Source: Oceanimonas smirnovii ATCC BAA-899 (GTDB lineage: Bacteria; Pseudomonadota; Gammaproteobacteria; Enterobacterales; Aeromonadaceae). From it: DNA of 64,000 nt. The notes under the pieces were generated by a model. That model was given only the letters and a program-made list of their open reading frames with translations. It searched no databases and was not told where the DNA came from. Shown one piece after another: positions 43,594 through 55,117 of the stretch (position 1 is the stretch's first letter; each line of letters opens with the position of its first letter). The stretch lies in assembly GCF_000381965.1 (NCBI RefSeq), contig NZ_KB908460.1:62001-126000 (forward strand), in the 5' to 3' direction. The translations under genes were made by a program, and so were the position numbers.

Positions 43594-44526
43594 TCAGGCC
43601 GCCAGCCAGCGGGCGTAGAGGGGGACGCCGATAAGTACGTTAAAGGGAAAGGTCACCGCCAGTGAGGCCAGCATGGCCAGACCAATATCGGCCTTTTCAA
43701 TGGAAGCCCCGATGGCGGCTGGTGCTGCGATATAAGAGGCACTGGCCACCAGCGCTACCAGAATAAGGGCACTGCCCGCGGGCAGATCAAGGGCTGAGGC
43801 TACCAGTGCGCCCAGACTGGCCAGCGCCAGCGGTGCCAGCAGCGCAAACAGCATCACAGGCCAACGCTTCCAGGGCACAGGAGTGAGCGCTTTGGCGGCA
43901 CACAGGCCCATTTCCAGCAAAAACAACGCAAGCAGCGCCTTGAAGGCATGAATAAACAGTTCACTCACCGGTGCAGCCCGCTCGGGGCCATAAAAGTAAC
44001 CAATCAGCACACCACCGGTGAGCAGCACTACCCCGCGGCTGGTCAACGCTTCATGCCAGACGCTGCCGCTGCTTACACCGCCTTCCTGCCCCGAGAGGCG
44101 CTTGTACAATGAGATGGCCACAATAATGGCGGGCAGCTCCAGCAACACCAGATAAAGCGTGGTTTCCGGCGCAATCTCCAGCTGCAGGGTCTGAGCATAA
44201 GCCAGGGCCACCGCAAAGGTACCGGCACTGACAGAGCCGTAGTGAGCGGCGAGGCTGGCGCTGTTGGCCCTGTCCAGACGCAGCAACCGGCGCGCCAGCG
44301 GGTAACACACCAGCGGAATTAATACGCCCAGTGACGCCACCGCCAGCAGCTCGGGCACCAGCTGCCAGTGCAGATTGCCATGCAGTGACAAGCCGCCCTT
44401 GAAGCCGATGGTCAGCATCAGCAGTATCCCCAGCGTATCGTAAGCCGCCTTGGGCACCTGTAAGTCGGAGCGGGCCAGCCCCGCCACTACGCCCAGCGCA
44501 AAAAACGCCACCACTATGTCTGGCAT
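43594..44526 (-). CDS. SbtA-type sodium-dependent bicarbonate transporter family protein
   Basis: 310-residue membrane protein of the SbtA (DUF897) family with about ten helices. LTIGFKGGLSLHG (about 39-51), HYGSVSAGTFAVALAY near 107-122 and SYIAAPAAIGASIEKADIG near 267-285 are the characteristic blocks; the internal ASVxxGTF-like and SYIAAP half-sites bind bicarbonate and sodium in cyanobacterial SbtA. The start is the ATG preceded by GAGGAA. A LysR regulator diverges from it. In a heterotroph, bicarbonate supply for carboxylases is one option; another anion is possible. Confidence 0.85.
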   Translation of the reverse strand: MPDIVVAFFALGVVAGLARSDLQVPKAAYDTLGILLMLTIGFKGGLSLHGNLHWQLVPELLAVASLGVLIPLVCYPLARRLLRLDRANSASLAAHYGSVSAGTFAVALAYAQTLQLEIAPETTLYLVLLELPAIIVAISLYKRLSGQEGGVSSGSVWHEALTSRGVVLLTGGVLIGYFYGPERAAPVSELFIHAFKALLALFLLEMGLCAAKALTPVPWKRWPVMLFALLAPLALASLGALVASALDLPAGSALILVALVASASYIAAPAAIGASIEKADIGLAMLASLAVTFPFNVLIGVPLYARWLAA

Positions 44527-44712
44527 ATGATTCCTCTCTATGTTTGTTAGGCACAACCAAGCCTGCAACAGGGTCAAAGACCTGCTGGTATGGAAAACGG
44601 CTTGTGAATATGTGTTCCGGCCGAAGCCGGCTTTGAAAAGTGGGGCCATTTTGCGCTGGCTTCGTTATAGTTGCCAATAAATGTTACATAACACTGATAT
44701 AGATAATACTCC
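44527..44712. promoter_or_regulatory. SbtA/LysR divergent promoter region
   Basis: 186 bases, AT-rich near the LysR start (TTGCCAATAAATGTTACATAAC, 44670-44691). LysR-type T-N11-A sites are expected but none stands out. ATATAGATAATACT just before the LysR ATG may hold a -10. Confidence 0.35.
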
Positions 44713-45669
44713 ATGAATGTTCGTCATCTGACCTTTCGCCTGCTGCAGGTGTATGTGACAGTGGTGCGGCTGGGTTCGGTATCCCGGGCTGCCGCCGAGC
44801 TGCATCTGACCCAGCCCACCGTGTCCCAGCAGCTTAAACGGCTGGCCGAAGCCGTGGGTGAGCCTCTGCTGGATACCAGAATGAAACCCACTTTTATCGG
44901 CACCGAGCTGTATCATGCGGCACTGGAGTCACTGTCGCGCTTTGAAGATTTTGGCGGTTTTCTGCAGGACGCCCGCCAGGGTACCCGTGGCAGCTTCAGC
45001 ATTGGCGTGGTGACCACCGCCAAATACATTCTGCCCCGGCTACTGGGGCCCTTTAACCGCCAGTTTCCGGGAGTGGAAGTGTCCATCAGCGTGGGCAACC
45101 GGGGTTATATTCTGGAGCGTCACCGCTATCAGCAGGACGATCTTTATCTGTTCAGCCACCCGCCCAGTGGTGAGCACACCCTCAGCAGTCGCTTTATTCA
45201 CAACCCGCTGGTGCTGATCACACCGCCGGATCACTGGGCGGTCAAACAACCGCCGGCAAACTTCGCCGAACTGCTTCATGAACGTTTTTTATTACGGGAG
45301 CCGGGCAGTGCCACCCGGCTGGTGTTTGAAGAATGGCTGCGCAAGCGTAATTTGCAGCTGAAGCGGGTGATGCAGGTAGAAAGCAACGAAGTCATTCGCA
45401 TGAGTGTGGAGCAGGGCCTGGGGCTGGCGGTGCTGTCGGAGCATACGCTGGAAGGTGAGCACCGGCTCGGCCGCCCCGCCCTGCCGGAATTTCCGCTCTC
45501 CAGCCACTGGTATCTGGTGTGCCATGGCAACCGCCGCCTGCCCTACGCCGCCGCCAATTTTGTGCGTTTTATCAACGACCACCTGGCCGCCTGTGTCAAG
45601 GAAAGCTACATAGACAAGGATCTGGCCGCCCTGCTTGGGCATATTAATAAGCCGGGAAATAAACCATGA
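44713..45669 (+). CDS. LysR family transcriptional regulator
   Basis: 318 residues. N-terminal winged HTH (about 1-62) with AAELHLTQPTVSQQLKRLAEAVG; effector domain from about 92 (FSIGVVTTAKYILPRLL) to the C-terminus. The effector domain opening resembles CbbR/CmpR-type regulators of carbon-fixation and bicarbonate genes, which fits the divergent SbtA-family gene, but LysR effector domains are poor predictors. Ends 9 bases before the convergent NRDE gene. Confidence 0.88.
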   Translation: MNVRHLTFRLLQVYVTVVRLGSVSRAAAELHLTQPTVSQQLKRLAEAVGEPLLDTRMKPTFIGTELYHAALESLSRFEDFGGFLQDARQGTRGSFSIGVVTTAKYILPRLLGPFNRQFPGVEVSISVGNRGYILERHRYQQDDLYLFSHPPSGEHTLSSRFIHNPLVLITPPDHWAVKQPPANFAELLHERFLLREPGSATRLVFEEWLRKRNLQLKRVMQVESNEVIRMSVEQGLGLAVLSEHTLEGEHRLGRPALPEFPLSSHWYLVCHGNRRLPYAAANFVRFINDHLAACVKESYIDKDLAALLGHINKPGNKP

Positions 45670-45678
45670 ATGCGGCGT

Positions 45679-46443
45679 TCAAGTAAGCGCGTCGAGCCGC
45701 CATCCGGCTCTGCTTGTTTCCAGCATGCTGCCCTGTGGCCCCCGTCCCTGCTCGGTGATGGTTACCCGGCTACGTTCAACCTGCAGCACCGTCTGGGCCC
45801 GGGTACCGTAGTCGTCACCGGTGATAAATATCGACGACAGCCGCCGCTCAAGCTCAAAGGGAATGCCGGTGTCGGGCAGGCGGCCATCGGGTGCCTGAGT
45901 AGCGTCGCTCAGCAGCGCCAGTGGTGCTTTTTCGTCCTTGTGCTCAAGGGCTGCCAGCCCGCGCTTCAGCCGCAGCGTCTTGGGCCAGGGAGTATTGAGC
46001 AGGCCATTGGACAAACCGTATATTCCCGGGTCAAGAGCATAAGCCGGTGCGCCGGTCCGGTTGCCGCCATAATAGAGTTCGCCCTTCAATACATCCCCTG
46101 CCAGCAGGTTAAAGCCGGCATAATCATGCCCGTGTTGCAGCATTTGCTGCATATACTCGGCCGGCCCCTGCTGACCGGTAAGAAAACCGGTCACCAGCTC
46201 ACCCCGGCTGCGTTTTCCGGCCCGAGGCGCGCCCTCACGGACATTGGTAAGGGCGGCAAAGCGGCCGGCACGGGTGATGCCAAGCCAGGTACCACCAGCC
46301 TGCAGATCCCGCCCGGCCCAAAGGTAAGGCTGGTCCGGCCACCAGCGGGCCGGCTCGGTGGGGCGGGCATAAAACTCATCCCGGTTGGCCAGCAGTAACA
46401 AACGGCCCTCGGCCGGTTGCCAGTTAAAGGCGATCAAACACAA
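45679..46443 (-). CDS. NRDE/TANGO2 family protein
   Basis: 254 residues. The family signature ANRDEFYARP is at about 19-28, followed by WAGRDLQAGGTWLGI and ALTNVREG. The start is a TTG with AAGGA eight bases upstream: it gives Met-Cys-Leu-Ile, and the Cys at position 2 is conserved across NRDE proteins, where it may act as an Ntn-type nucleophile, so this non-ATG start is well supported. Proposed roles include heme trafficking and acyl-CoA/ester metabolism; unproven in bacteria. Confidence 0.88.
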   Translation of the reverse strand: MCLIAFNWQPAEGRLLLLANRDEFYARPTEPARWWPDQPYLWAGRDLQAGGTWLGITRAGRFAALTNVREGAPRAGKRSRGELVTGFLTGQQGPAEYMQQMLQHGHDYAGFNLLAGDVLKGELYYGGNRTGAPAYALDPGIYGLSNGLLNTPWPKTLRLKRGLAALEHKDEKAPLALLSDATQAPDGRLPDTGIPFELERRLSSIFITGDDYGTRAQTVLQVERSRVTITEQGRGPQGSMLETSRAGWRLDALT

Positions 46444-46487
46444 AACGGCGTTCCTTCTTGATGTTCACGGGCCCGTCACCATGCCAG

Positions 46488-47327
46488 TCAGGGTGCGTCT
46501 TCACGCACTCGCCAGAAGCTGGCAAAGCGGGGTAAGCCGGTGGCGGTTTCGCCCCGGTAACGATAAGTCACCGTGCTGCCCAAGGCCGGCGGATTGCGTC
46601 TTTGCTCATCACTGAACCCGGTGCCCAGCTTGAAGCGACGGCCATCGTCGGTTTCCACCAACAAAGCACCCATCATGCCGGTATATTTTCCCTGTCCGGG
46701 CAGATAGGCCAGCACTGTGGCCTCGGCATCCTGAAACTGCTTTAATTTCAGCAGGTTCTGATTACGGCCGGCGGTATAAAGCGCCTGACGATGATGCAGC
46801 ATCAGGCCTTCTCCGCCCTGGGCGTTAATCTCATCCAGCAAAGCGGCCAACGCAGCGGCATCGCTCACCCGCTGTTGGGTGACCCACTGCAGCCAGGGCA
46901 CATTCAGGGAAGCAATCTGCTGCTTAAGTTGTTCTGAGCGCTGCTCAAACGGTCTCTTGCTGTCAGGGGTGTCAAATACCATAAAACGGATCCGACGCCA
47001 TTCCTCATCTTGCGGTTCAAACCGGCGTACCGCCGCCGACAACTCGGCAAACCGGCCCCGCCCCAGCCAGAGCTCGCCGTCCAGCGGCGTATCGGGAAAA
47101 CCTTCAATAAACCACCCGGGCACCGCAAAAACGTTGCCGGCCCGGGACATTAACTCACGGCCATTCCAGTATGCCCGCACCCCATCCAGTTTTTCGCTGA
47201 CCAGAAAATCCGCCGGGTTATAGTGCGGCGCATACTCAGATGCCAGCTGCAGCGGCGGCGCGTCCGCCAGTGCCGGCAAGGCCGGCGTCAGCCACAACAA
47301 AGACAGGAACAGCGATTCGGGTTTCAT
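46488..47327 (-). CDS. Exported minimal ATP-dependent DNA ligase, Lig E type
   Basis: 279 residues. A signal peptide (MKPESLFLSLLWLTPALPALA) precedes a compact ligase: motif I SEKLDGVRAYW with the AMP-bound lysine (about 44-54), motif III MVFDTP, motif IV GGEGLMLHH and motif V LLKLKQF near 198-204, then an OB-fold without extra domains. This is the Lig E class of proteobacterial periplasmic ligases, proposed to seal nicks in imported DNA or biofilm DNA. AAGGAG seven bases before the ATG fixes the start. It is a single gene between NRDE and MFS genes. Confidence 0.9.
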   Translation of the reverse strand: MKPESLFLSLLWLTPALPALADAPPLQLASEYAPHYNPADFLVSEKLDGVRAYWNGRELMSRAGNVFAVPGWFIEGFPDTPLDGELWLGRGRFAELSAAVRRFEPQDEEWRRIRFMVFDTPDSKRPFEQRSEQLKQQIASLNVPWLQWVTQQRVSDAAALAALLDEINAQGGEGLMLHHRQALYTAGRNQNLLKLKQFQDAEATVLAYLPGQGKYTGMMGALLVETDDGRRFKLGTGFSDEQRRNPPALGSTVTYRYRGETATGLPRFASFWRVREDAP

Positions 47328-47394
47328 CACAATCTCCTTAATAGCCCACTCACAATGTGTGCGGCAAAGTCTAGCCGCTGGGCAACAAAGCAGA

Positions 47395-48603
47395 TTATTT
47401 ATCCTGATCGGGCACCACATTTACGGGTCGTGAGGCCAGCAAGCCACAGACAAGCTGTACACACTGCAGCACCATCATGAGTACCAGTGCCGTTTGCCAG
47501 CCGCCTTCCCAGTCCCGCATAAGCCCCAGCGCTGCCGGGCCGGTAGCCGCCAGCAAATAACCAATGCTCTGAGCCATGGCCGACAGCGCCGTGGCCTGAG
47601 CGGTATTGGTGGCACGCAGCACAAAAAACGACAACGCCAGACTCAGGGCACCGCCACAGCCGATGCCGATCAGCGAGGCCCACAGCAGAGGGGCGGTAGC
47701 AGGCTGCCACCAAAGGCCGGCAATGCCGGTAAAGGAAGCCAGAAAAATACCCAGCACCAGAGTACGCTGATTAGCCATGCGCGCCGCCATTATCGGCACC
47801 AGAAAATTGAATGGAATGCTCACCAGATTAATCAGGGCGGTGGCTGTGCCCGCATCATGGGCGGTCAGGCCGCTTTCCAGCAGAATTTTCGGCAGCCAGG
47901 TGGCCATGGAATAAAAATAAAACGACTGCAGCCCCATATAAAAGGTAATGGCCCAGGCAATTTTGCTGCGCCACAGGCTGACTTTTAGCGGATTGGCAGG
48001 CTTGCCAACGCCTTTTACCTTCACCATGGGCAGCCAGAACAAGATGCACAGCACCGGCAGCAGCGCCCACAGTGCCACCGGATAGTGCCAGTGGCCAAAA
48101 CGCTCCAGCAGCGGCACTGCCAGATACACTCCCAGTCCGGCCCCGGCGCTCAGGGTGACCGAATAAAGCCCCGTCATCAGCCCCACCTTGCGGGGGAAAA
48201 AGGCTTTTACCAGACCGGGGATCAGCACATTCAGCAGGGCAATCGCCGCTCCCAGTAACAGAGTGCCCAGCAGCACTACTGGGTAGTTATTTACCAGTCT
48301 CAGCAAAACGCCCAGGCTGATAATCAGCAAACCGCCGATGGCCAGGGTCTGGGGAGCCCAGCGCCGTGACAAGGCCGGCACACACAGGGAAATAATACCA
48401 AAGCAGATCAGTGGCAGCGTGGTCAGCAAACTGAAGGCGCTGGCGCTGATGTTGAGCCCTTCACGAATCTGCTCTACCAGCGGTCCCACCACCACCAGGC
48501 CGCCACGCAGATTGGCGGCAGCCAGCAGCAGAGCAATTACCGCCAGGGCAGCAACAAAAGGACGCCCGTAAAAAGGGTCGTCCGACACGGAAGGAGCACT
48601 CAT
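47395..48603 (-). CDS. MFS transporter, CynX/NimT type
   Basis: 402 residues, twelve predicted helices. ANLRGGLVVVGPLVEQIREGLNIS (about 29-52, in two parts) and LPLICFGIISLCVPALSRR are typical of the CynX/NimT branch of the major facilitator superfamily. Substrate unknown: cyanate and 2-nitroimidazole are the examples known for relatives. No cyanase gene is nearby. Starts at an ATG with AAGG upstream; divergent from mobA. Confidence 0.85.
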   Translation of the reverse strand: MSAPSVSDDPFYGRPFVAALAVIALLLAAANLRGGLVVVGPLVEQIREGLNISASAFSLLTTLPLICFGIISLCVPALSRRWAPQTLAIGGLLIISLGVLLRLVNNYPVVLLGTLLLGAAIALLNVLIPGLVKAFFPRKVGLMTGLYSVTLSAGAGLGVYLAVPLLERFGHWHYPVALWALLPVLCILFWLPMVKVKGVGKPANPLKVSLWRSKIAWAITFYMGLQSFYFYSMATWLPKILLESGLTAHDAGTATALINLVSIPFNFLVPIMAARMANQRTLVLGIFLASFTGIAGLWWQPATAPLLWASLIGIGCGGALSLALSFFVLRATNTAQATALSAMAQSIGYLLAATGPAALGLMRDWEGGWQTALVLMMVLQCVQLVCGLLASRPVNVVPDQDK

Positions 48604-48755
48604 TATTGTTATACCTTATTGATGATTAACGACCCATGGTAAAAGTGATAAGGCCTGGGCTCAAGCCATTAAAATTACTGGCTTATGTGACCACAGCACT
48701 CCGTTTTTATACGGCAACCAGTTACCATTCATTGAAAAGCACCTGACTGGATTAA

Positions 48756-49349
48756 ATGATGCTGGATCCCAAAGACATTACCGCTGTTATTCTGGCCGGT
48801 GGCCGGGGCCTGCGCATGCAGGGAGCCGATAAGGGGCTGCTGACATTGTGGGGGCAACCGCTGGTCTGCCATTTACTGGCGCGGCTGAAGCCACAAACCG
48901 GACAGGTAATGATCAACGCCAATCGCAACCTGGCGCAATATCGCGAGCTGGCAAGCGTTATTCCCGACAGTGAACTGTCTTATGCCGGTCCGCTTGCTGG
49001 CTTTCAGGCCGGACTGGCTCACGCTCCCAGCGAGTGGGTACTGTTTGTACCCTGCGACAGCCCGCTGATCCCGGATTGCCTGGCCGCCCGCCTGTGTGCC
49101 GCCGTGCACCGCCATGATGATATTGCCGTGGTGGATGACGGCACTCAGCTGCATGCGGCCACTGCGCTCATTCATCAGTCGCTGCTGCCTTCCCTGTGCA
49201 ACTATCTGGATGGCGGCGATCGTAAGCTACAGCTCTGGTTTGAGCAGCACTGGCTGGTACCGGTGGACTTTAGTGACATGCCCGAAGCCTTTTATAACCT
49301 CAATACTCCCGACGCACTGCAGGCGCTGGAAGCCAGCAAAGCCCCATAA
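48756..49349 (+). CDS. mobA: Molybdenum cofactor guanylyltransferase
   Basis: Attaches GMP to molybdopterin to give the MGD cofactor. 197 residues. The nucleotide loop LAGGRGLRMQGADKGL is near 14-29, and FVPCDSPLIP (about 99-108) has the metal-binding Asp. No MobB gene adjacent. The ribosome site is weak. Two ATGs in tandem open the gene; the first is used here. Confidence 0.93.
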   Translation: MMLDPKDITAVILAGGRGLRMQGADKGLLTLWGQPLVCHLLARLKPQTGQVMINANRNLAQYRELASVIPDSELSYAGPLAGFQAGLAHAPSEWVLFVPCDSPLIPDCLAARLCAAVHRHDDIAVVDDGTQLHAATALIHQSLLPSLCNYLDGGDRKLQLWFEQHWLVPVDFSDMPEAFYNLNTPDALQALEASKAP

Positions 49350-49372
49350 AAAATGCCGGCAGCGGCCGGCAT
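49346..49372 (-). terminator. Terminator of the ydjA-type gene
   Basis: ATGCCGGC-CGCT-GCCGGCAT on the minus strand followed by TTTTTT. It overlaps the last bases of mobA and has no T-run on the plus side. Confidence 0.85.
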
Positions 49373-49393
49373 CTGAGCGGCAAGTTGGCGTTT

Positions 49394-49948
49394 TTAACGG
49401 CCGAAGTAGCGCACAAACTGGGCCGGGTCGCGCTCGGGTAGCCGGCGTACTTCCACTTCCGGCGTGCCCAGATAGAGAAAGCCCACTATCTGATCCTGCT
49501 CTTCAAGACCCAGATCACGGTGAACACCGCGATCAAAGGCAAACCAGCCGGTGCGCCAGATGCCGTTAAAGCCCATGCTCTGGGCCGCCATCTGCATGGC
49601 CATCAGGGCACAGCCGGCAGATAGCTCCTGCTCAAGACGCGGCACCTTGCCGTGCTCTTTCACCTTGGCCACCACAGTGATCACCATGGGCGCACGCAAG
49701 GGAGCATGGCGGGCCTTGTCGATGGCATCTTCACTTTCGCCCTGAGCTTTGGCAGCAGCGGCCAGCACATCACCCAGAGCGTTGCGCTGCTCGCCTTCAA
49801 ACACAATAAATTCCCAGGGGGTCAGCCCGGCATGATCCGGTGCCCGCAGGCCGGCACGAAACAGGGTATTGAGCTGCTCACCGGCGGGGGCCGGCGCAAT
49901 CAGACGAGGGTTGGAATGGCGGTTCAGTAACAGTTCCTGTGCGTCCAT
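49394..49948 (-). CDS. ydjA: Nitroreductase family protein YdjA
   Basis: 184 residues, minimal FMN nitroreductase. RHSNPRL (about 10-16), RAPDHAGLTPWEF and GFNGIWRTGWFAFD (about 126-139) match YdjA-type proteins, which lack part of the flavin-site region of NfsB. Natural substrate unknown. AGGAGA precedes the ATG. Monocistronic. Confidence 0.9.
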   Translation of the reverse strand: MDAQELLLNRHSNPRLIAPAPAGEQLNTLFRAGLRAPDHAGLTPWEFIVFEGEQRNALGDVLAAAAKAQGESEDAIDKARHAPLRAPMVITVVAKVKEHGKVPRLEQELSAGCALMAMQMAAQSMGFNGIWRTGWFAFDRGVHRDLGLEEQDQIVGFLYLGTPEVEVRRLPERDPAQFVRYFGR

Positions 49949-50006
49949 GATGTTCTCCTGTATTCAGACCGCGCTACCATAACAGCCCGAAGGCCGGTCA
50001 TAAAGG

Positions 50007-52028
<2,022 letters not shown>

Positions 52029-52195
52029 TCAAAGGAAAGGCCTGATTAAATTAGAAGATGCCAGCACAAATTTCAAACACGTGTTTAACTCATTTTTTCG
52101 TGAAGTTGTCTTCGTTTACTACCGCTGACCGTGGCATTGTGACCATGCTGCCGCCATAATGGACTAATTCGACCCTCTTGTTTAAGGCGCTGTTT

Positions 52196-54031
52196 ATGTG
52201 GTCTGCCATTAAATGGATATTTCGCACTCTGGGCCGAGTGCTGAGCATCTTTCGTTCTCTGATCGTCAACCTGTTTTTTTTATTGGGGCTGTTGGGTTTC
52301 TTCGTAATATTTTTTGGCGAAAAAGAGGCACCGGTGCTGCCCTCCAGTGCTGCGCTGACACTGGAAATAAACGGTCCTGTGCTGGAGCAGGATATTCAAA
52401 GCAGTCCGCGCCGCCTGTTCAACAAATGGCTGGCCGGCGACAGTGCTCCCCCGCCGCTGACTCTGGAGCAAATCAAGCAGGCACTTGCTGCAGCCCGCCA
52501 CGATGACAGCATCAAGGCGGTCGTGCTCAGACTACAGAACATGACAGAGTCAAGTTTGACCAAACTGGATGAAATCGGCGCTGCTCTGGAAAGCTTTAAA
52601 ACGTCAGGCAAGCCGGTCTACGCCATTGGCGATTATTACACTCAGGGCCAGTATTATCTGGCGGCTCATGCCGATGAAATCTGGCTGAATCCGGCCGGTG
52701 CCGTCACCATACAGGGTCTGGGCGTATACCGGCTGCATTACAAATCGGCCTTTGAGCGTTTTGATATTACGCCCCATGTGTTCAGAGTGGGCACTTACAA
52801 GTCGTTTGTGGAGCCCTATATGCGCGATGACATGTCCGCTGAGAGCCGGGAAGACGCACTGCGCTGGCTGGGCCAGCTGTGGCAGCATTATCAGGATAAT
52901 GTGAGCACACTGCGTAATATTCCTGCTGATCATATCAGCCCGGGCAAGGAGTTGCTGCTAAGCCGCTTTCGGGCAGTAGGTGGTGATCCGGCCCAGTATG
53001 CACTGGAACAGGGACTGGTAGATAAACTGGCTACTCGTCATGACATGCTGGTGGAAGTGAGTAAGATAGCCGGCTGGGATCATGCCGCCGGCACCTATCA
53101 AAGCGTGGGTGTAAGCCGCTATCTGACCTACGCTGCTAACGAGCAAAGCACGGCTCCCGCCATTGGTCTGATTACCGCCAGTGGTGCAATTATGGGCGGA
53201 GAGCCGGCACCTAATACCATCAATGATGAACAGCTGTCCCGCCTGATTGACCGCGCCCGCCGTGACAATGAGCTGAATGCACTGGTACTTCGCATCGACA
53301 GCCCCGGCGGCAGTGCCTTTGCCGCCGAGCAGATCCGCGCTGCCTTGCTGCGCTTCAAGGAAAGCGGCAAGCCGCTGGTGGTGTCCATGGGCAGCACAGC
53401 CGCCTCGGGAGGCTACTGGATTGCCGCCGACGCCGATAAAATCTATGCCGCCCCCACCACCCTCACCGGCTCCATTGGCGTATTTGGTCTGTTTCTTACC
53501 TTTGAAGACGCGCTGGAAAAGCTGGGCCTGAATACCGATGGTGTGGGCACTACCGACTTTGTCGGTGCCGGCCTGACCACCGGCCTGCCCGAGCATGCCC
53601 AGGAGCTGATCCAGCTGGGTGTAGAGCACACCTACGATCAATTTGTCACCCTGGTGTCAAAAGGACGTGAACTTGAGCCCAAGCAGGTGGAAGCCGCCGC
53701 TCAGGGCCATGTATGGACCGGCAGTGATGCTCAGGCCCTGGGGCTGGTCGATGAGCTGGGGTATCTTGATGATGCCCTGGCCGGCGCCGCCGAGCTGGCT
53801 GGCTTGGGTGAATACCGGATAAAACCGGTACAACTGCCCCGCTCTCCTAAAGAGCTGCTGATGGCTCAGCTGCTGGACTCCAGACTGGATGCACAGGCGC
53901 TGCTTCAGACCGCTCTGCCCGAGGTACTACGACCGGCGGCTGAGCAACTGAATAACGAGCTGAATACCCTGAGCCAGTTTAACGATATCCGTGGCCAGTA
54001 TGTGCTGTGTGTTGAGTGTCAGGAGTTTTAA
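52196..54031 (+). CDS. sppA: Signal peptide peptidase SppA, 67 kDa type
   Basis: 611-residue inner-membrane protease cleaving leftover signal peptides. One N-terminal membrane anchor (about 20-45), then two ClpP-like repeats. The catalytic lysine is in FRVGTYKSFVEPY (first repeat) and the serine in MGSTAASGGYW (second repeat, near 393-403), as in E. coli SppA. Start: the ATG with AAGG seven bases before; a TTG six codons upstream is possible. The stop shares one base with the ansA start. Confidence 0.95.
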   Translation: MWSAIKWIFRTLGRVLSIFRSLIVNLFFLLGLLGFFVIFFGEKEAPVLPSSAALTLEINGPVLEQDIQSSPRRLFNKWLAGDSAPPPLTLEQIKQALAAARHDDSIKAVVLRLQNMTESSLTKLDEIGAALESFKTSGKPVYAIGDYYTQGQYYLAAHADEIWLNPAGAVTIQGLGVYRLHYKSAFERFDITPHVFRVGTYKSFVEPYMRDDMSAESREDALRWLGQLWQHYQDNVSTLRNIPADHISPGKELLLSRFRAVGGDPAQYALEQGLVDKLATRHDMLVEVSKIAGWDHAAGTYQSVGVSRYLTYAANEQSTAPAIGLITASGAIMGGEPAPNTINDEQLSRLIDRARRDNELNALVLRIDSPGGSAFAAEQIRAALLRFKESGKPLVVSMGSTAASGGYWIAADADKIYAAPTTLTGSIGVFGLFLTFEDALEKLGLNTDGVGTTDFVGAGLTTGLPEHAQELIQLGVEHTYDQFVTLVSKGRELEPKQVEAAAQGHVWTGSDAQALGLVDELGYLDDALAGAAELAGLGEYRIKPVQLPRSPKELLMAQLLDSRLDAQALLQTALPEVLRPAAEQLNNELNTLSQFNDIRGQYVLCVECQEF

Positions 54032-55050
54032 TGAGCCGCAAAAAAATCTATATCGCCTACACCGGCGGCACCATCGGTATGCAGAAATCCGCAAAGGGCT
54101 ATGTGCCCCTGGCGGGCTTTATGACTGACAGTCTGGCCGCCACGCCCGAGCTGCACCGGCCGGAAATGCCTGCTTATCATATCAGTGAGTATGATCCCTT
54201 AATCGACTCTTCAGACATGACCCCTGCCGACTGGCAGCACATTGCTGATGATATTCGTGCTCACTACGACGAGTATGACGGCTTTGTGGTGCTGCACGGC
54301 ACCGATACCATGGCATTTACCGCTTCTGCGCTGTCTTTCATGCTGGAAGATCTGGACAAGCCGGTAATCGTGACCGGCTCACAAATTCCGCTGGTAGAGC
54401 TACGCTCAGACGGCCGCAATAATCTGCTGAATGCGCTTTATATTGCTGCCGAATACCCCATTCATGAGGTGGGCCTGTTTTTTAATAACCAGCTGTACCG
54501 GGGTAACCGGGCCAGCAAGGTGCACGCCGATGGCTTTAATGCCTTTGACTCGCCCAACTTTCCGCCTCTGCTCAATGCCGGTATTCATATCAGTCTTGAG
54601 GCGGGCAGGCTGAGTCAGTCCAGCGGCAAGCCGCTTACCGTCAGTGCCATTACGCCTCAGCCCATTGGGGTGGTCACGCTCTATCCGGGGATCAGTGCAG
54701 AGGTCATCGCCAACCTGCTGCGCCAGCCGGTGAAGGCCCTGCTGCTGCTGTCTTACGGCGTGGGTAATGCTCCCCAGAGCACAGCCATGCTGGAGCTGCT
54801 GAGTGAAGCGTCGGCACGGGGAGTGATCATTGTGAACCTCACGCAATGCCGCCGCGGCTCGGTCAACATGGAAGGCTATGCGCCCGGTAAGGCACTGGCT
54901 AACGCCGGTGTGCTGTCGGGCTATGACATGACCACGGAAGCCGCTCTGACCAAACTGCATTATCTGCTGAGCAAAAATCTGCCGGCTGATGAAGTGCGCC
55001 GGCTGATGGGGCAAAGCCTCAGGGGCGAGCTGACGGCACCCGCCGGCTGA
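54031..55050 (+). CDS. ansA: Cytoplasmic L-asparaginase I
   Basis: 339 residues (E. coli AnsA 338). The two catalytic threonines are in YTGGTIGMQ (about 9-17) and LHGTDTMAFTA (about 91-101), with VTGSQIPL between. No signal peptide, so type I. TAATG overlap with sppA and AGGAG five bases before set the start; the sppA-ansA order is the same as in E. coli. Confidence 0.95.
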   Translation: MSRKKIYIAYTGGTIGMQKSAKGYVPLAGFMTDSLAATPELHRPEMPAYHISEYDPLIDSSDMTPADWQHIADDIRAHYDEYDGFVVLHGTDTMAFTASALSFMLEDLDKPVIVTGSQIPLVELRSDGRNNLLNALYIAAEYPIHEVGLFFNNQLYRGNRASKVHADGFNAFDSPNFPPLLNAGIHISLEAGRLSQSSGKPLTVSAITPQPIGVVTLYPGISAEVIANLLRQPVKALLLLSYGVGNAPQSTAMLELLSEASARGVIIVNLTQCRRGSVNMEGYAPGKALANAGVLSGYDMTTEAALTKLHYLLSKNLPADEVRRLMGQSLRGELTAPAG

Positions 55051-55065
55051 GCCGGGCCTGAAACG

Positions 55066-55093
55066 TAAAAAACCCGCCGACGCGGGTTTTTTT
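55066..55093. terminator. Terminator between ansA and the cold-shock gene
   Basis: AACCCGC-CGAC-GCGGGTT followed by T on the plus strand and flanked by A on the left, so it can serve both convergent genes. Confidence 0.92.
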
Positions 55094-55117
55094 AGGTTTT
55101 AAATCATTTAAAAATGA

